From positions 1 to 40,082 of the IMG/VR virus record IMGVR_UViG_3300023220_000259: a stretch of DNA of 40,082 nt. One strand, 5' to 3'. A model generated the notes under the pieces. That model was not told where the DNA came from, searched no databases, and was given only the letters and a program-made list of their open reading frames with translations. Position numbers and translations under genes: made by a program. The stretch's first letter is position 1. Each line of letters starts with the position of its first letter. Below are positions 22,672 through 30,951 of the stretch, one piece after another. The stretch is from a virus.

Positions 22672-22974
22672 ATGGCAAAGCAGATTGGTAGAAACATTAA
22701 CAAAAGTGATTCATCCGAAGAAAACACAATCGCATTAACAACGACCACTATCGAAATAGCGGGTGCAAACACAGATAGGATTAGATTTGAAGTTCACAAC
22801 TTAAGCAAAGAGGTTGTCTTTTTAAATGAGCGTGGTGCGGTTGACAACTTAACTAATGGTAAAAGGATTGGCCCTTTCGGATCTTATGACATGGCAGTAG
22901 ACACCCCGCACACCGGAAAATACAGCGCGCGTACAGAAAAAAGGACAGGAAATATTAACGTAATTGATGTATGA
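22672..22974 (+). CDS. Small beta-type virion protein, putative
   Basis: This 100-residue protein has ANTDRIRFEVHNLSKEVVFL in the middle, the pattern of small beta-sandwich decoration or head-fibre proteins in phages, and ends YSARTEKRTGNINVIDV. It overlaps the next gene by ATGA. Structural role by context. Confidence 0.5.
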   Translation: MAKQIGRNINKSDSSEENTIALTTTTIEIAGANTDRIRFEVHNLSKEVVFLNERGAVDNLTNGKRIGPFGSYDMAVDTPHTGKYSARTEKRTGNINVIDV

Positions 22975-23354
22975 AAGAATCGCCGCCACTACCCCCAAAT
23001 TTCAGACACGATTCTGATAATATTATTCAAGAATATCAGACTGTTGGCACCGAGGATGACAAAGCAGAATTCACCATTCCACTAGGAAAAGTAGGTTTTG
23101 TAGAACTGGTATTTTCTGCATTTTCTGAAGGGGATAAATACATCATAGAAGGACAAGCGGACGGAGTTGGATTTACTTGTATAGGCGGGGGCGAAGGAAA
23201 AGAAGGAGGAGAATCCATCTTAGCACCGCGGTTCAATCCTTGGGGGCCATTTCCCGCGGGGGCTGAAATAAGATTACACAGAGAAACCGGAACACCAGCT
23301 AAAGATTGGGCCGGCGGATATACTGGATATCTTGAAGACGAAATAAATGAATAA
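22971..23354 (+). CDS. Small virion protein, putative
   Basis: This 127-residue protein is Gly/Pro-rich with beta strands (FTIPLGKVGFVELVFSAFS) and a Gly/Glu-rich loop. It is coupled to the preceding gene by ATGA. It is likely part of the same particle component; no family recognised. Confidence 0.5.
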   Translation: MKESPPLPPNFRHDSDNIIQEYQTVGTEDDKAEFTIPLGKVGFVELVFSAFSEGDKYIIEGQADGVGFTCIGGGEGKEGGESILAPRFNPWGPFPAGAEIRLHRETGTPAKDWAGGYTGYLEDEINE

Positions 23355-23366
23355 CTAAAAGATAAG

Positions 23367-23374
23367 TATATTTG
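23367..23374 (+). promoter_or_regulatory. Promoter-like -7 box
   Basis: TATATTTG is a perfect TAnnTTTG. The expected start is about 23381, ahead of the small ORF at 23403 and the terminase small subunit. Confidence 0.4.
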
Positions 23375-23402
23375 CAATATATGAAAAATAAATATTTGTT
23401 AT

Positions 23403-23543
23403 ATGTCAGCATCACATAAACTTCCATTAAAGGAATATTCCGTTGAAGACAACAAACGGATAATGGATATTCTTAGTCAACCAACGGTACTTTCATCTTC
23501 TTTCATAAAAGCTTCAGAAAGTAGAAGATCTAAAAGAATATAG
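23403..23543 (+). CDS. Small protein upstream of terminase
   Basis: This 46-residue ORF begins MSASHKLPLKEYSVEDNKRI and ends in a basic ESRRSKRI. It follows a good -7 box and ends 38 bases before the terminase small subunit. It is hydrophilic and likely real, but too short to place. Confidence 0.45.
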   Translation: MSASHKLPLKEYSVEDNKRIMDILSQPTVLSSSFIKASESRRSKRI

Positions 23544-23581
23544 TATTTTTATTTATATTGCAGTAACAAAACGTTTTTGTT

Positions 23582-24118
23582 ATGAAGAAAAAAGGCCGTG
23601 CCTCAAAATACACACCAGCAATCAAGAAGAAAATATTCAAATTAGTATCAACCGGAGAACACCGAATAATTGATATTTGCACGCAAGTAGGAATAAGCGA
23701 AACCCAATACTACGCTTGGAAAGACCCTAGTCACACACAATTCAAAACGGATTTTACGGAGCTAATCAAAGAAGCAGACCGCCGCCGCCTCGATGCATTC
23801 AAAACAATGGCTAGGACGGGACTAGCTATGAAGCTAATGGGCCACAAGTACGAGGAAGTAACCCAGGAATACGAAATCGTAAACGGAAAGCAAATACTAA
23901 AGGGATTCAAGACCGTGACAAAGTTTATAATGCCGACCGATACTTCAATAATTTTCACCCTTACAAATAAAGACCCTGAGAACTTCAAGCATTCCAACCG
24001 ATTAGCATTAGACCATAAGATCGAAGAGCCAACTATCGACCCTGGAACATTGCCAACTAAAGAGCTTGAAAAAAGAACTTTATTATTAGCTGAACATAAT
24101 ATCACTATACAGAATTAA
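23582..24118 (+). CDS. Terminase small subunit
   Basis: In this 178-residue protein the N-terminal helix-turn-helix is clear: KYTPAIKKKIFKLVS, then IIDICTQVGISETQYYAWK (about 32-50), then a helix with LIKEADRRRLDAFKTMA (about 62-78). This is the usual DNA-recognition domain of phage small terminases, which bind the packaging site. A middle beta region and a C-terminal ELEKRTLLLAEHN helix would make the oligomer contact the large subunit encoded at 25481. Four intervening genes separate the two subunits. Confidence 0.75.
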   Translation: MKKKGRASKYTPAIKKKIFKLVSTGEHRIIDICTQVGISETQYYAWKDPSHTQFKTDFTELIKEADRRRLDAFKTMARTGLAMKLMGHKYEEVTQEYEIVNGKQILKGFKTVTKFIMPTDTSIIFTLTNKDPENFKHSNRLALDHKIEEPTIDPGTLPTKELEKRTLLLAEHNITIQN

Positions 24119-24120
24119 TC

Positions 24121-24525
24121 ATGACACCACAAGAACTAAGAATAGGAAATTTTGTAAAATCAATAGAAGATGACAAGTCATATGAAGTTGTCGCTATCGA
24201 CCATCTTGGCAATGGATATTATAATGGCTCAAAATCTTTTGGTAAAAGAGAAAAACATATTAATGAACATGCATTTTTTTTTAAAAGCTGCGAATTATTA
24301 GGTATTCCTTTAGCATCTGAATGGTTATTAAAATTGGGGTTTGAATACTTACCAAATAGAAATTTTATGAGTATTGGAACTTCACCTAAATTTCAAAACT
24401 ATTTCAGTATTGATTTAAGGGGTAATTATGTAGAGTTTAGCTACAAGAGGATAACGGTTGAATACGTTCACCAACTGCAAAACCTATACTTTGCGTTAAC
24501 AGAAAAAGAACTTAGAATTAATTAA
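24121..24525 (+). CDS. LRI...YVHQLQNL family protein, copy 1
   Basis: In this 134-residue protein TPQELRIGNFV at the start and VEYVHQLQNLYFALTEKEL at the end are the signature of a very common but uncharacterised family in Bacteroidota phages, with a middle segment EWLLKLGFEYL. It is paralogous to 24791-25222. The family's role is unknown; it is usually scattered among accessory genes. Confidence 0.7.
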   Translation: MTPQELRIGNFVKSIEDDKSYEVVAIDHLGNGYYNGSKSFGKREKHINEHAFFFKSCELLGIPLASEWLLKLGFEYLPNRNFMSIGTSPKFQNYFSIDLRGNYVEFSYKRITVEYVHQLQNLYFALTEKELRIN

Positions 24526-24542
24526 CACTAAACATAAAAATC

Positions 24543-24767
24543 ATGAGTAACACCAAAAACAAAGCAGAAGTAGAATTTGAAATACTTGAAAAAACGGGAA
24601 AAAATGCTATCATCGTGCCATTTAAAAAGGAAATATTAGCATTGATTGATAAGTTTGCAGATTCTGGACAATCAGGCTCCGCCGCCCCATATACTGCCAA
24701 AGCCATTTCCCAAGCCGTAGAACACCTTTGTTTACAAGAACCGATTTGTCCTATAACCGGCCGGTAA
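24543..24767 (+). CDS. Unknown small protein between the paralogues
   Basis: This 74-residue protein starts MSNTKNKAEVEFEILEKTGK and ends with Cys-containing LCLQEPICPITGR. Its first codons resemble those of the tiny ORF after the second paralogue (25152). Function unknown. Confidence 0.5.
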   Translation: MSNTKNKAEVEFEILEKTGKNAIIVPFKKEILALIDKFADSGQSGSAAPYTAKAISQAVEHLCLQEPICPITGR

Positions 24768-24790
24768 GAACATCATAAAAACCGAAGATC

Positions 24791-25222
24791 ATGAAACCGA
24801 ACGAATTACGAATAAATAACTGGTACAACTCAACAAAGTTTAACGCGCCTGTAATGTGTGAGGTGGCGGACTTTGTGGCAATATACGAAAACGCTCAGGG
24901 AGCCACACCCGATGAAACCGACGTCGCAGTACTGTTTAAACCAATCCCTTTAACATTTGAATGGTGGGAAAAATGGTTTAAATGGAATTTGAAACATTGT
25001 TGGTGGACTTTAGGTGATTTAACTTTTGTTCAATGGCAAAGTCCTATTTATATAATTGGGATAGATGAATTAGACGGCCAAAGAGTAAACATGGAATATG
25101 TCCATCAACTTCAAAATCTATGCTTTGCTTTAACAAAAAAAGAACTTAATCATGAGCAATACACCCAAAAAAGAAACCAAGGAAACCGAGGAAGCCTAAA
25201 ACACCAAAGAAATGAACCATGA
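24791..25222 (+). CDS. LRI...YVHQLQNL family protein, copy 2
   Basis: In this 143-residue protein KPNELRINNWYNS at the start and MEYVHQLQNLCFALTKKEL near residue 120 match copy 1, while the Trp-rich middle differs. The C-terminal tail after KKELN (about 24 residues, Arg/Asn/Gln-rich) has no counterpart in copy 1 and appears to read through the start of the small ORF at 25152, suggesting a lost stop or deletion. Confidence 0.65.
   Translation: MKPNELRINNWYNSTKFNAPVMCEVADFVAIYENAQGATPDETDVAVLFKPIPLTFEWWEKWFKWNLKHCWWTLGDLTFVQWQSPIYIIGIDELDGQRVNMEYVHQLQNLCFALTKKELNHEQYTQKRNQGNRGSLKHQRNEP
25152..25199 (+). pseudogene. 15-residue ORF, possible remnant of a duplicated neighbour
   Basis: MSNTPKKETKETEEA starts in the same position relative to copy 2 as the 24543 gene does to copy 1, and both begin MSNT after the bases ATCATGAG. 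It is wholly inside copy 2's extended frame. It looks like the remnant of a second copy of the downstream gene. Confidence 0.3.
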
Positions 25223-25479
25223 GCATAGAGATAAAGCCAAATATTAATAAAGGTGAAATGATTAATAATGACACCATAACCCATGAGGTCATAAAATATT
25301 TATATGAACACGGTGAAACTTTCTGGCGGGATATTACTACAGAAGACAAAGGGGCGGTGGCTTCTGTGTTAAGCACATTAGTAAAACAAACCAAAGTAAT
25401 CAGAACCAAAAGAGGATATTATAAAATCTCGGATAAATGGCCTAAACACGTATTATTAAAAACTGTAAGAACATCGTGA
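25219..25479 (+). CDS. Winged-helix-like DNA-binding protein, candidate
   Basis: This 86-residue protein has ITHEVIKYLYEHGETFWRDI (about 20-39), then SVLSTLVKQTKVIRTKRGYY (about 49-68), the helix-helix-wing pattern of small winged helices. It overlaps the preceding gene by ATGA and ends one base before the large terminase. It may regulate late genes or assist packaging; neither is shown. Confidence 0.5.
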   Translation: MSIEIKPNINKGEMINNDTITHEVIKYLYEHGETFWRDITTEDKGAVASVLSTLVKQTKVIRTKRGYYKISDKWPKHVLLKTVRTS

Positions 25480-25480
25480 T

Positions 25481-26899
25481 TTGGAAACCCTCACCAAACA
25501 CATAGTAGAACTCTACAAAAAAAAGCTCTATGATAAAATACCAATCACAACCCTTGGCAAGAAAGACGGCCGTGTCCAATTCGGGTTTTTATCAGATAAG
25601 CAGCTTTACGCCCTTGAATTATTAACCGATCATAAAACGAATTATGTAGGATTCGGAGGAAGTAGCAGGGCGGGCAAGACAATACTTGAGGCATACTGGC
25701 AAACACTACAATGTTTAACTTATCCAGAAGTACGATATGGACTAGGAAGGGAAGAGCTAACACGCCTGAAAACCAAAACAATGAATACATATTACGCCCT
25801 TTGGAAACTTTGGGGCATGAAGCCTGACCGAGATTATAACATGAATAATCAAACGCACGTGCTTACTTTCAAGGCTAACGATTCAGAGATTGTATTAATT
25901 GAGACGGCAGCCCAACCCAGGGACAAAGACTTCTTACGATTTGGGGGTTTAGAACTCACAGCTGCAGCGGTTGACGAATCAAACGAATCAGTACAAAAGG
26001 CAATAGATACTTTATTCACTCGGACAGGCTGGCAAAAAAACGAAGAATTAGGGTTACCTCGAAAGATGCTAGAAACTTTTAACCCGAACAAATCCCACGT
26101 TTACACAAGATATTTTCAGCCCTACAAGAAAAACGAGGAAACAGAGAAAAAGAAATTCATTCCGGCCCTACCAGGAGACAACCCACACCCAAGCGTTAAG
26201 CAATGGATTAAAGACGTTGTCGCAATGGGTGACACCACACTAATCGAAAGGCTTATACACGGCAATTTCGACTACGACGACGACCCCGCGACGATGTGTC
26301 CTTATGATGCCATTACAGATATGTTTACCAATGACCATGTTAAACCAGGGGTTAACCGGTACATTTCTGCGGATCTCGCAATGCAGGGCCGTGACCGAAT
26401 GATCGGGGGCCACTGGGAAGGTATGGTCGGATGGATTGATATTGATTTAGCCAAGACGACGGGAAGAGAAATAGAAAACTTATTAACAGATTTGAAGATC
26501 AATAAGCGTGTTCCTAACTCTCGCGTTGTGGCTGATTCTGACGGCCTTGGGGCTTACTTATCTTCCTACATGGAAAATATAACCGAGTTTCATGGTGGGG
26601 CCAAGGCTAACGACAATAAGAACTTTGCCAACCTTAAGGCCGAATGCGCTTTCAAGCTTGCCGAGTTGATCAACAATAGATTTATTAGAATAATTTGCAC
26701 CAAAGAACAGGAAGAGAAAATCAAAACGGAGGTGTCAACATGTTTGAAAGCTGATAAAGTTGACTCGGATACGACACCGAAGCGGCTAATCTCAAAAGAC
26801 AAAATGAAACAGTTACTTGGCCATTCTCCTGATTATCTGGATTTCTTGATAATGCGTATGATTTTCGAAGTGAAAAAAGAATACAGTTTATTTGCGTGA
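25481..26899 (+). CDS. terL: Terminase large subunit
   Basis: This 472-residue protein starts at TTG directly after the previous gene. The ATPase domain has Walker A GGSSRAGKT (about 59-67) and Walker B AAAVDESNE (about 161-169, Asp then Glu). The nuclease domain has ISADLAMQGRDR (Asp about 298), VVADSDGLG (Asp about 352) and a late SPDYLDFLIM (Asp about 454-457). It is the packaging motor that cuts and pumps DNA into the prohead through the portal encoded at 27825. Confidence 0.9.
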   Translation: METLTKHIVELYKKKLYDKIPITTLGKKDGRVQFGFLSDKQLYALELLTDHKTNYVGFGGSSRAGKTILEAYWQTLQCLTYPEVRYGLGREELTRLKTKTMNTYYALWKLWGMKPDRDYNMNNQTHVLTFKANDSEIVLIETAAQPRDKDFLRFGGLELTAAAVDESNESVQKAIDTLFTRTGWQKNEELGLPRKMLETFNPNKSHVYTRYFQPYKKNEETEKKKFIPALPGDNPHPSVKQWIKDVVAMGDTTLIERLIHGNFDYDDDPATMCPYDAITDMFTNDHVKPGVNRYISADLAMQGRDRMIGGHWEGMVGWIDIDLAKTTGREIENLLTDLKINKRVPNSRVVADSDGLGAYLSSYMENITEFHGGAKANDNKNFANLKAECAFKLAELINNRFIRIICTKEQEEKIKTEVSTCLKADKVDSDTTPKRLISKDKMKQLLGHSPDYLDFLIMRMIFEVKKEYSLFA

Positions 26900-26902
26900 A
26901 AT

Positions 26903-27187
26903 TTATGGTAGGGGGCTTTTTTTGTTCCGTGAGTACCACTGCATAGGTATTAAAGCTTGGTTAGGTTCTCTCCTTAATGCTGTACTTAGGTCGCTTTTAA
27001 AAACCTTAATGTGGTATCGTGTCATTCTTGGTTTCACTATTTTGCCAATTTTCACAGAACAGACATGATAAACTGAATTAGATTTCGATTTGCCAACAGC
27101 AACGAGAAAATCATCAACAAATATTCCAGACACCCAACAGGGCATATCAATATACAATGATTTTAACTGGTCGTTCACCTCTATCAT
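26903..27187 (-). CDS. Unknown protein, the only minus-strand gene
   Basis: This 94-residue protein begins MIEVNDQLKSLYIDMPCWVS and continues with VYHVCSVKIGKIVKPRM and LSTALRREPNQALIPMQWY. It has a natural amino acid mix, fills the 400-base gap between terminase and the next + gene, and ends only 3 bases from the terminase stop, head to head with it. No convincing promoter is seen. Moderate confidence; it may be an inserted moron-type gene. Confidence 0.45.
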   Translation of the reverse strand: MIEVNDQLKSLYIDMPCWVSGIFVDDFLVAVGKSKSNSVYHVCSVKIGKIVKPRMTRYHIKVFKSDLSTALRREPNQALIPMQWYSRNKKSPLP

Positions 27188-27271
27188 CTTTGTGAAGTAA
27201 CAACAATTTTTTTAATCTATACACATGAGCGTGTCATTTACCAACAGAAACAAATTAACTACTTTTTTGTG

Positions 27272-27279
27272 TAAATTTG
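27272..27279 (+). promoter_or_regulatory. Promoter-like -7 box before the portal operon
   Basis: TAAATTTG is a perfect TAnnTTTG. It overlaps a TTG at 27277, which argues that the gene starts at ATG 27301 instead. Confidence 0.45.
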
Positions 27280-27300
27280 AATTCTAGCAATTATAAGTCT

Positions 27301-27825
27301 ATGAAGGCGATAGAATTCAAGGAACAAAATTTCAAACTTTTAGCAGGTAACAACCCCAATACGTACGACATGCCAGCGTGTAAAGCGATAAATCAAGAAG
27401 GCACTCGGTTTATAATTGGGAAATTTGAACTCTCAGAAGATGAAAGAGAAAGATTTTTGGAAACCGGTGAATTGTTTGTTTGTGTTATAGGCGGAGGTTG
27501 GCCCCCAATGTTACCAACTACATTAAATCCATTTAAGGAATTAGGCTTCAAACAAGACAAACCCGTCCGCGGAATTCCCAACGTTAAATACAAAAAGGAA
27601 ATTGAACAACTTTTGAAAGATATTTTTTGGAATAAATCAATGACCGAAGAATATTGGATTGATTTCTTAGAAGGATTAGCCCAAACATGCCCCTTTCAGG
27701 AAACATCAAACAACATTGAGGCTGGTATAATTGCCGGAAGATCAAAAGAAGATTGTTTAAAAATGTTGAGAGATTCATATTTAGAAGCTTTGGCGGAAAA
27801 AGTTGATTTCCTGAATAAAAAATAA
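27301..27825 (+). CDS. Unknown protein upstream of portal
   Basis: The ATG at 27301 gives 174 residues. The first half has strands with FIIGKFELSEDERERFLETG and GGGWPPMLPTTLNPF, the second is helical with FLEGLAQTCPFQETSNN. Its stop overlaps the portal start by one base. A head-assembly accessory role is possible from position only. Confidence 0.6.
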   Translation: MKAIEFKEQNFKLLAGNNPNTYDMPACKAINQEGTRFIIGKFELSEDERERFLETGELFVCVIGGGWPPMLPTTLNPFKELGFKQDKPVRGIPNVKYKKEIEQLLKDIFWNKSMTEEYWIDFLEGLAQTCPFQETSNNIEAGIIAGRSKEDCLKMLRDSYLEALAEKVDFLNKK

Positions 27826-29528
27826 TGGCAGTTTTAGAGGAATCTCAAATAATACAATTAGCAAAAGAAGAAGTAGACGAGTGGATTGTATTAGCCCGCA
27901 AAGATCATAAAAAATTAAAAATGCATTATTTCGGGGAAGGGAAAGACGAATTCCTTGAGAAAGTCGAGGGGCTGGAAACCGACGCCGAATTGGATTTGCG
28001 AAAGCGGTTTGCAATGACTAATGAATTTCTTACCGACATCCTAATCCGCCCAATGGATAATATTTGGAGCGCTAAGGGTACCACGGTAACGCTCGATTTC
28101 ACCCAAGATATAAACCGCCAACTATTCGAGCTTGGAATCAAGAACATTCGATCAGGATTAAATATTAAGAATTACACCAAACAGATTTGGAAAGATAAAT
28201 TCATCACCGATCCGGCGGGATTGTTTTTCGTCGAAGTATCCTTAGACGGGGCAACAGTAAAAGCCACACAAAAAGCGATAACCACAATCCGAAAAATGTT
28301 AATGAGCGGCATACAGCCCGAATATGTCATGTTCGAAGCTCACAAAATTGAAAACGAAAGAGGCGAAGAGGGGCAGGATCAGACAAACGAAAACTTTGCG
28401 GATCATTGGTTTGTAGACGATGCATTTTATTATTTAATTAGAGTATGGGCAGACAAGGAACGAGACCCGACAATAATCCTTAAAATAGAAAATCAATTCA
28501 TCAGGGTTCCAGGCTTTGCAAATAGTCCTATTTGGGACACAAACCGAAAGTTTTTTATCTCGCCTATTTGGAAGCAAATAGATTTACTGGATAAATACTT
28601 GGTTAATGGTTCAGTGAAAGAAATCTTTCAAGCGAAACACGGCTTTCCAATCTTCGCGATTTACGGCAGTCAAAAAGACATTTGCCGAACATGTGAAGGT
28701 GTCGGGCAGATTCATGACACACAGAACAGAACGTCAGGGGGCCGAGCTTGTGGAAGTTGTGGGGGTAGTGGGTTCAAGTATAGGAAACAAGTTTCGGACG
28801 TTCATGTTTTGAATCCTCCAAAATCAAAGGACGATCCACAGTTGAAGTGGTTTGCGCAATATGTTTCGCCTGATCTAAAGACGTGGGCTCAACAAAGAAC
28901 AGAACAGGATTGGACAAAGGATTTAACCTCTATCAGTTTGTGGGGTAGTACTATTGAAAAAGGAGACAACGCAACTGCTACTGGTCGCTGGATAGACGTC
29001 CAGCCCGTTAACAATAGGCTAAATGATTTTAGCGATATCGTTGAAGCTGTGCACACTAGGATTATAAATTTATTTGCTCAGTTTTTCACGCCGGAATCGT
29101 TCAAAGATGCCGATGTCAACTATTCAAGAAAATATCTACTAGAAACAGTCGGCCAAGTCTGGAAAATGTATATCGATGCCAAGAAAGACGGGGCAAGTGA
29201 GACCCTTTTAGGGCAACTATTGGTACAATTTTATGAAACAGAATATCAATCCAATGATTTGTTAAGGGAGTACTATTTAAAAATTTTACAGATTGACCCT
29301 TTAGCGCACGTAAATCTTGAAGAACTGGACGATATAACCGCCCCTGTTAATTTCAAGCAAAGAAAGATTTATCTAAAATCTTGGCTGCAAACTAGAGGGA
29401 TAGCCGAGGTTATATTAATGCCTATTGAAAAAGCTATCGAAGATTTAGACAAATACATCGAAGAAAATAGCACGATAGTAATCGGCCCCGCAGAGGTTGT
29501 GAAGGGCGGTCAAGAAACTGAAAACTAA
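27825..29528 (+). CDS. Portal protein with embedded zinc-finger motif
   Basis: This 567-residue protein is of portal size and position between terminase and capsid. It has an N-terminal helical region, a beta-rich wing, and late helices (about 410-500). Residues about 286-315 contain two CxxCxGxG units, CRTCEGVG and CGSCGGSG, 14 residues apart, as in DnaJ zinc centres. This insertion is not part of the classical portal fold. Function as the DNA gate in the head vertex is inferred from context and size. Confidence 0.75.
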   Translation: MAVLEESQIIQLAKEEVDEWIVLARKDHKKLKMHYFGEGKDEFLEKVEGLETDAELDLRKRFAMTNEFLTDILIRPMDNIWSAKGTTVTLDFTQDINRQLFELGIKNIRSGLNIKNYTKQIWKDKFITDPAGLFFVEVSLDGATVKATQKAITTIRKMLMSGIQPEYVMFEAHKIENERGEEGQDQTNENFADHWFVDDAFYYLIRVWADKERDPTIILKIENQFIRVPGFANSPIWDTNRKFFISPIWKQIDLLDKYLVNGSVKEIFQAKHGFPIFAIYGSQKDICRTCEGVGQIHDTQNRTSGGRACGSCGGSGFKYRKQVSDVHVLNPPKSKDDPQLKWFAQYVSPDLKTWAQQRTEQDWTKDLTSISLWGSTIEKGDNATATGRWIDVQPVNNRLNDFSDIVEAVHTRIINLFAQFFTPESFKDADVNYSRKYLLETVGQVWKMYIDAKKDGASETLLGQLLVQFYETEYQSNDLLREYYLKILQIDPLAHVNLEELDDITAPVNFKQRKIYLKSWLQTRGIAEVILMPIEKAIEDLDKYIEENSTIVIGPAEVVKGGQETEN

Positions 29529-29540
29529 ATTTTAAACACA

Positions 29541-30020
29541 GTGAGCAAAAAAAAGCTAACAAAAGCAGAGCGGAAAGCCGAGGGTTTTCACGATGTTGAA
29601 AAAGTAGAACTCGTAACGGGGGAATACAGTATAATTGAGGGTATGGGGAAAGTTCTGCGGAACAATTTAAAATCCATAGCTCAGGAATCAATCGACGCAC
29701 TAAACGAGCAGCAAATCAACACGCTTATATTGTATCGAAAGAAAGGCACTAAATACAAACTCGAAGAGAGGACAAAAATCGGTAGGGTTTACCCCAACGG
29801 ACACAAAAAGGAGGGTCAATTAATGCCTTACAAATACTTTATTGAGGACGGCGATATCGCCTCAACGTCAAACGATGAAGATAACGACGAAGCGGATCTG
29901 AGTAAATTAGGCCGTAAAGATTTGGACGCTATGGCGGAAGGATTAGGAATTGACGATCCCGCAGGATTGGCAAACAAAGGCGAAGTAATTGAAGCAATTG
30001 AAGCCGCCCAAGCATCTTAA
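29541..30020 (+). CDS. Head protein with C-terminal SAP/HeH-like segment
   Basis: The gene starts at GTG. The 159-residue protein has a basic N-terminus and a beta-rich centre with RKKGTKYKLEERTKIGRVYP, then a Asp/Glu-rich linker, then LSKLGRKDLDAMAEGLGID and a final helix, similar to the HeH-like tails at 3515 and 4054. It lies between portal and scaffold genes. Role unknown. Confidence 0.55.
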   Translation: MSKKKLTKAERKAEGFHDVEKVELVTGEYSIIEGMGKVLRNNLKSIAQESIDALNEQQINTLILYRKKGTKYKLEERTKIGRVYPNGHKKEGQLMPYKYFIEDGDIASTSNDEDNDEADLSKLGRKDLDAMAEGLGIDDPAGLANKGEVIEAIEAAQAS

Positions 30021-30049
30021 ATAAATTTTTAACTTAAAAATAAATTACA

Positions 30050-30898
30050 ATGTTTAACGAGGAAACAATAAAGAAATTCGAAGGTTTCGGGTTCGATGTT
30101 TCCAAACTTATCGAAGTTGCCAAAAGCGACAAAGAAGCAAGTTTGGACGTTCCAAACCTAAAGACTGAAGAGGAAGTCAGCAAATTAAAAACGGAGGATC
30201 AATTCAATACATTTGGTAGTAATCGATTTGGACAAGGCAAGGAGGCTATGGAAGAAATCAGAGCCAAAGAAATTAATGACAAAAATGAGCTTGGACTAGA
30301 GGAAAAAGACAGAAAAAATCTAGACATGGTTATAGATGCATTCGCAGCTAAAAAACTAAAGGAATCAGGCGCTAAGCCCGATGAATGGGCGCAGGAAAAA
30401 TTAACCCTACAGAAAAATTTTCTAACCGAAAAGGAAGGGCGAGCCGCTGACAATACAGTATTTACACAAAAGTTGGCTATCTTTAAGCTGCGCGGTGAGG
30501 TTTCCGGTCTCGTAGACTCCACAAAGAAAACCAAAATCGACAAAGGGGATATCTTAGATATATTCTTTTTAAAGCACCGCAGCCAAATAGTTGACGGTCG
30601 TACCGTATGGTTCCAGGGTGACAAGAAATTACAAGATGATTCGCTTGAACCTCTAACCACAAAAGACGTATTCGGCTCATTCATGGACGAAAGAAAGTAT
30701 TACATTTCTTCAGGAATGGGAGGCGGAGACGGGAACGAAAACGGCAGTGCCGACGATAAGTTCACCAAATTTGTAGATTTCGTAAAGTATTGTGAAAAAA
30801 ACGACTTAGATCCTAATTCAGAGGAAGCTCAAAAAATTCTTATTGATAAAACGGATCCAAAAGTCGCAGCTTCGGAAGCTTTTATGAATGACACATAG
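30050..30898 (+). CDS. Capsid scaffold-like protein
   Basis: This 282-residue, highly charged, helical protein (Lys/Glu/Asp-rich, KTEEEVSKLKTEDQF) precedes the capsid gene, as a scaffold should. A middle part has KEGRAADNTVFTQKLAIFKL (about 128-147) and a Gly/Asn-rich linker near residue 225. No serine protease motif is seen. Scaffolding is the best call. Confidence 0.65.
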   Translation: MFNEETIKKFEGFGFDVSKLIEVAKSDKEASLDVPNLKTEEEVSKLKTEDQFNTFGSNRFGQGKEAMEEIRAKEINDKNELGLEEKDRKNLDMVIDAFAAKKLKESGAKPDEWAQEKLTLQKNFLTEKEGRAADNTVFTQKLAIFKLRGEVSGLVDSTKKTKIDKGDILDIFFLKHRSQIVDGRTVWFQGDKKLQDDSLEPLTTKDVFGSFMDERKYYISSGMGGGDGNENGSADDKFTKFVDFVKYCEKNDLDPNSEEAQKILIDKTDPKVAASEAFMNDT

Positions 30899-30951
30899 GA
30901 CAGTCGTAAAACATACGGCAGTGAATTAAGAATTTAAAGAACTTTTAAAAA

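Noticed and set aside
26900-26936. GGGGGC followed by seven T as a terminator for the large terminase
   Set aside because: There is a T-run but no matching upstream stem, and the bases code for the end of the minus-strand gene.
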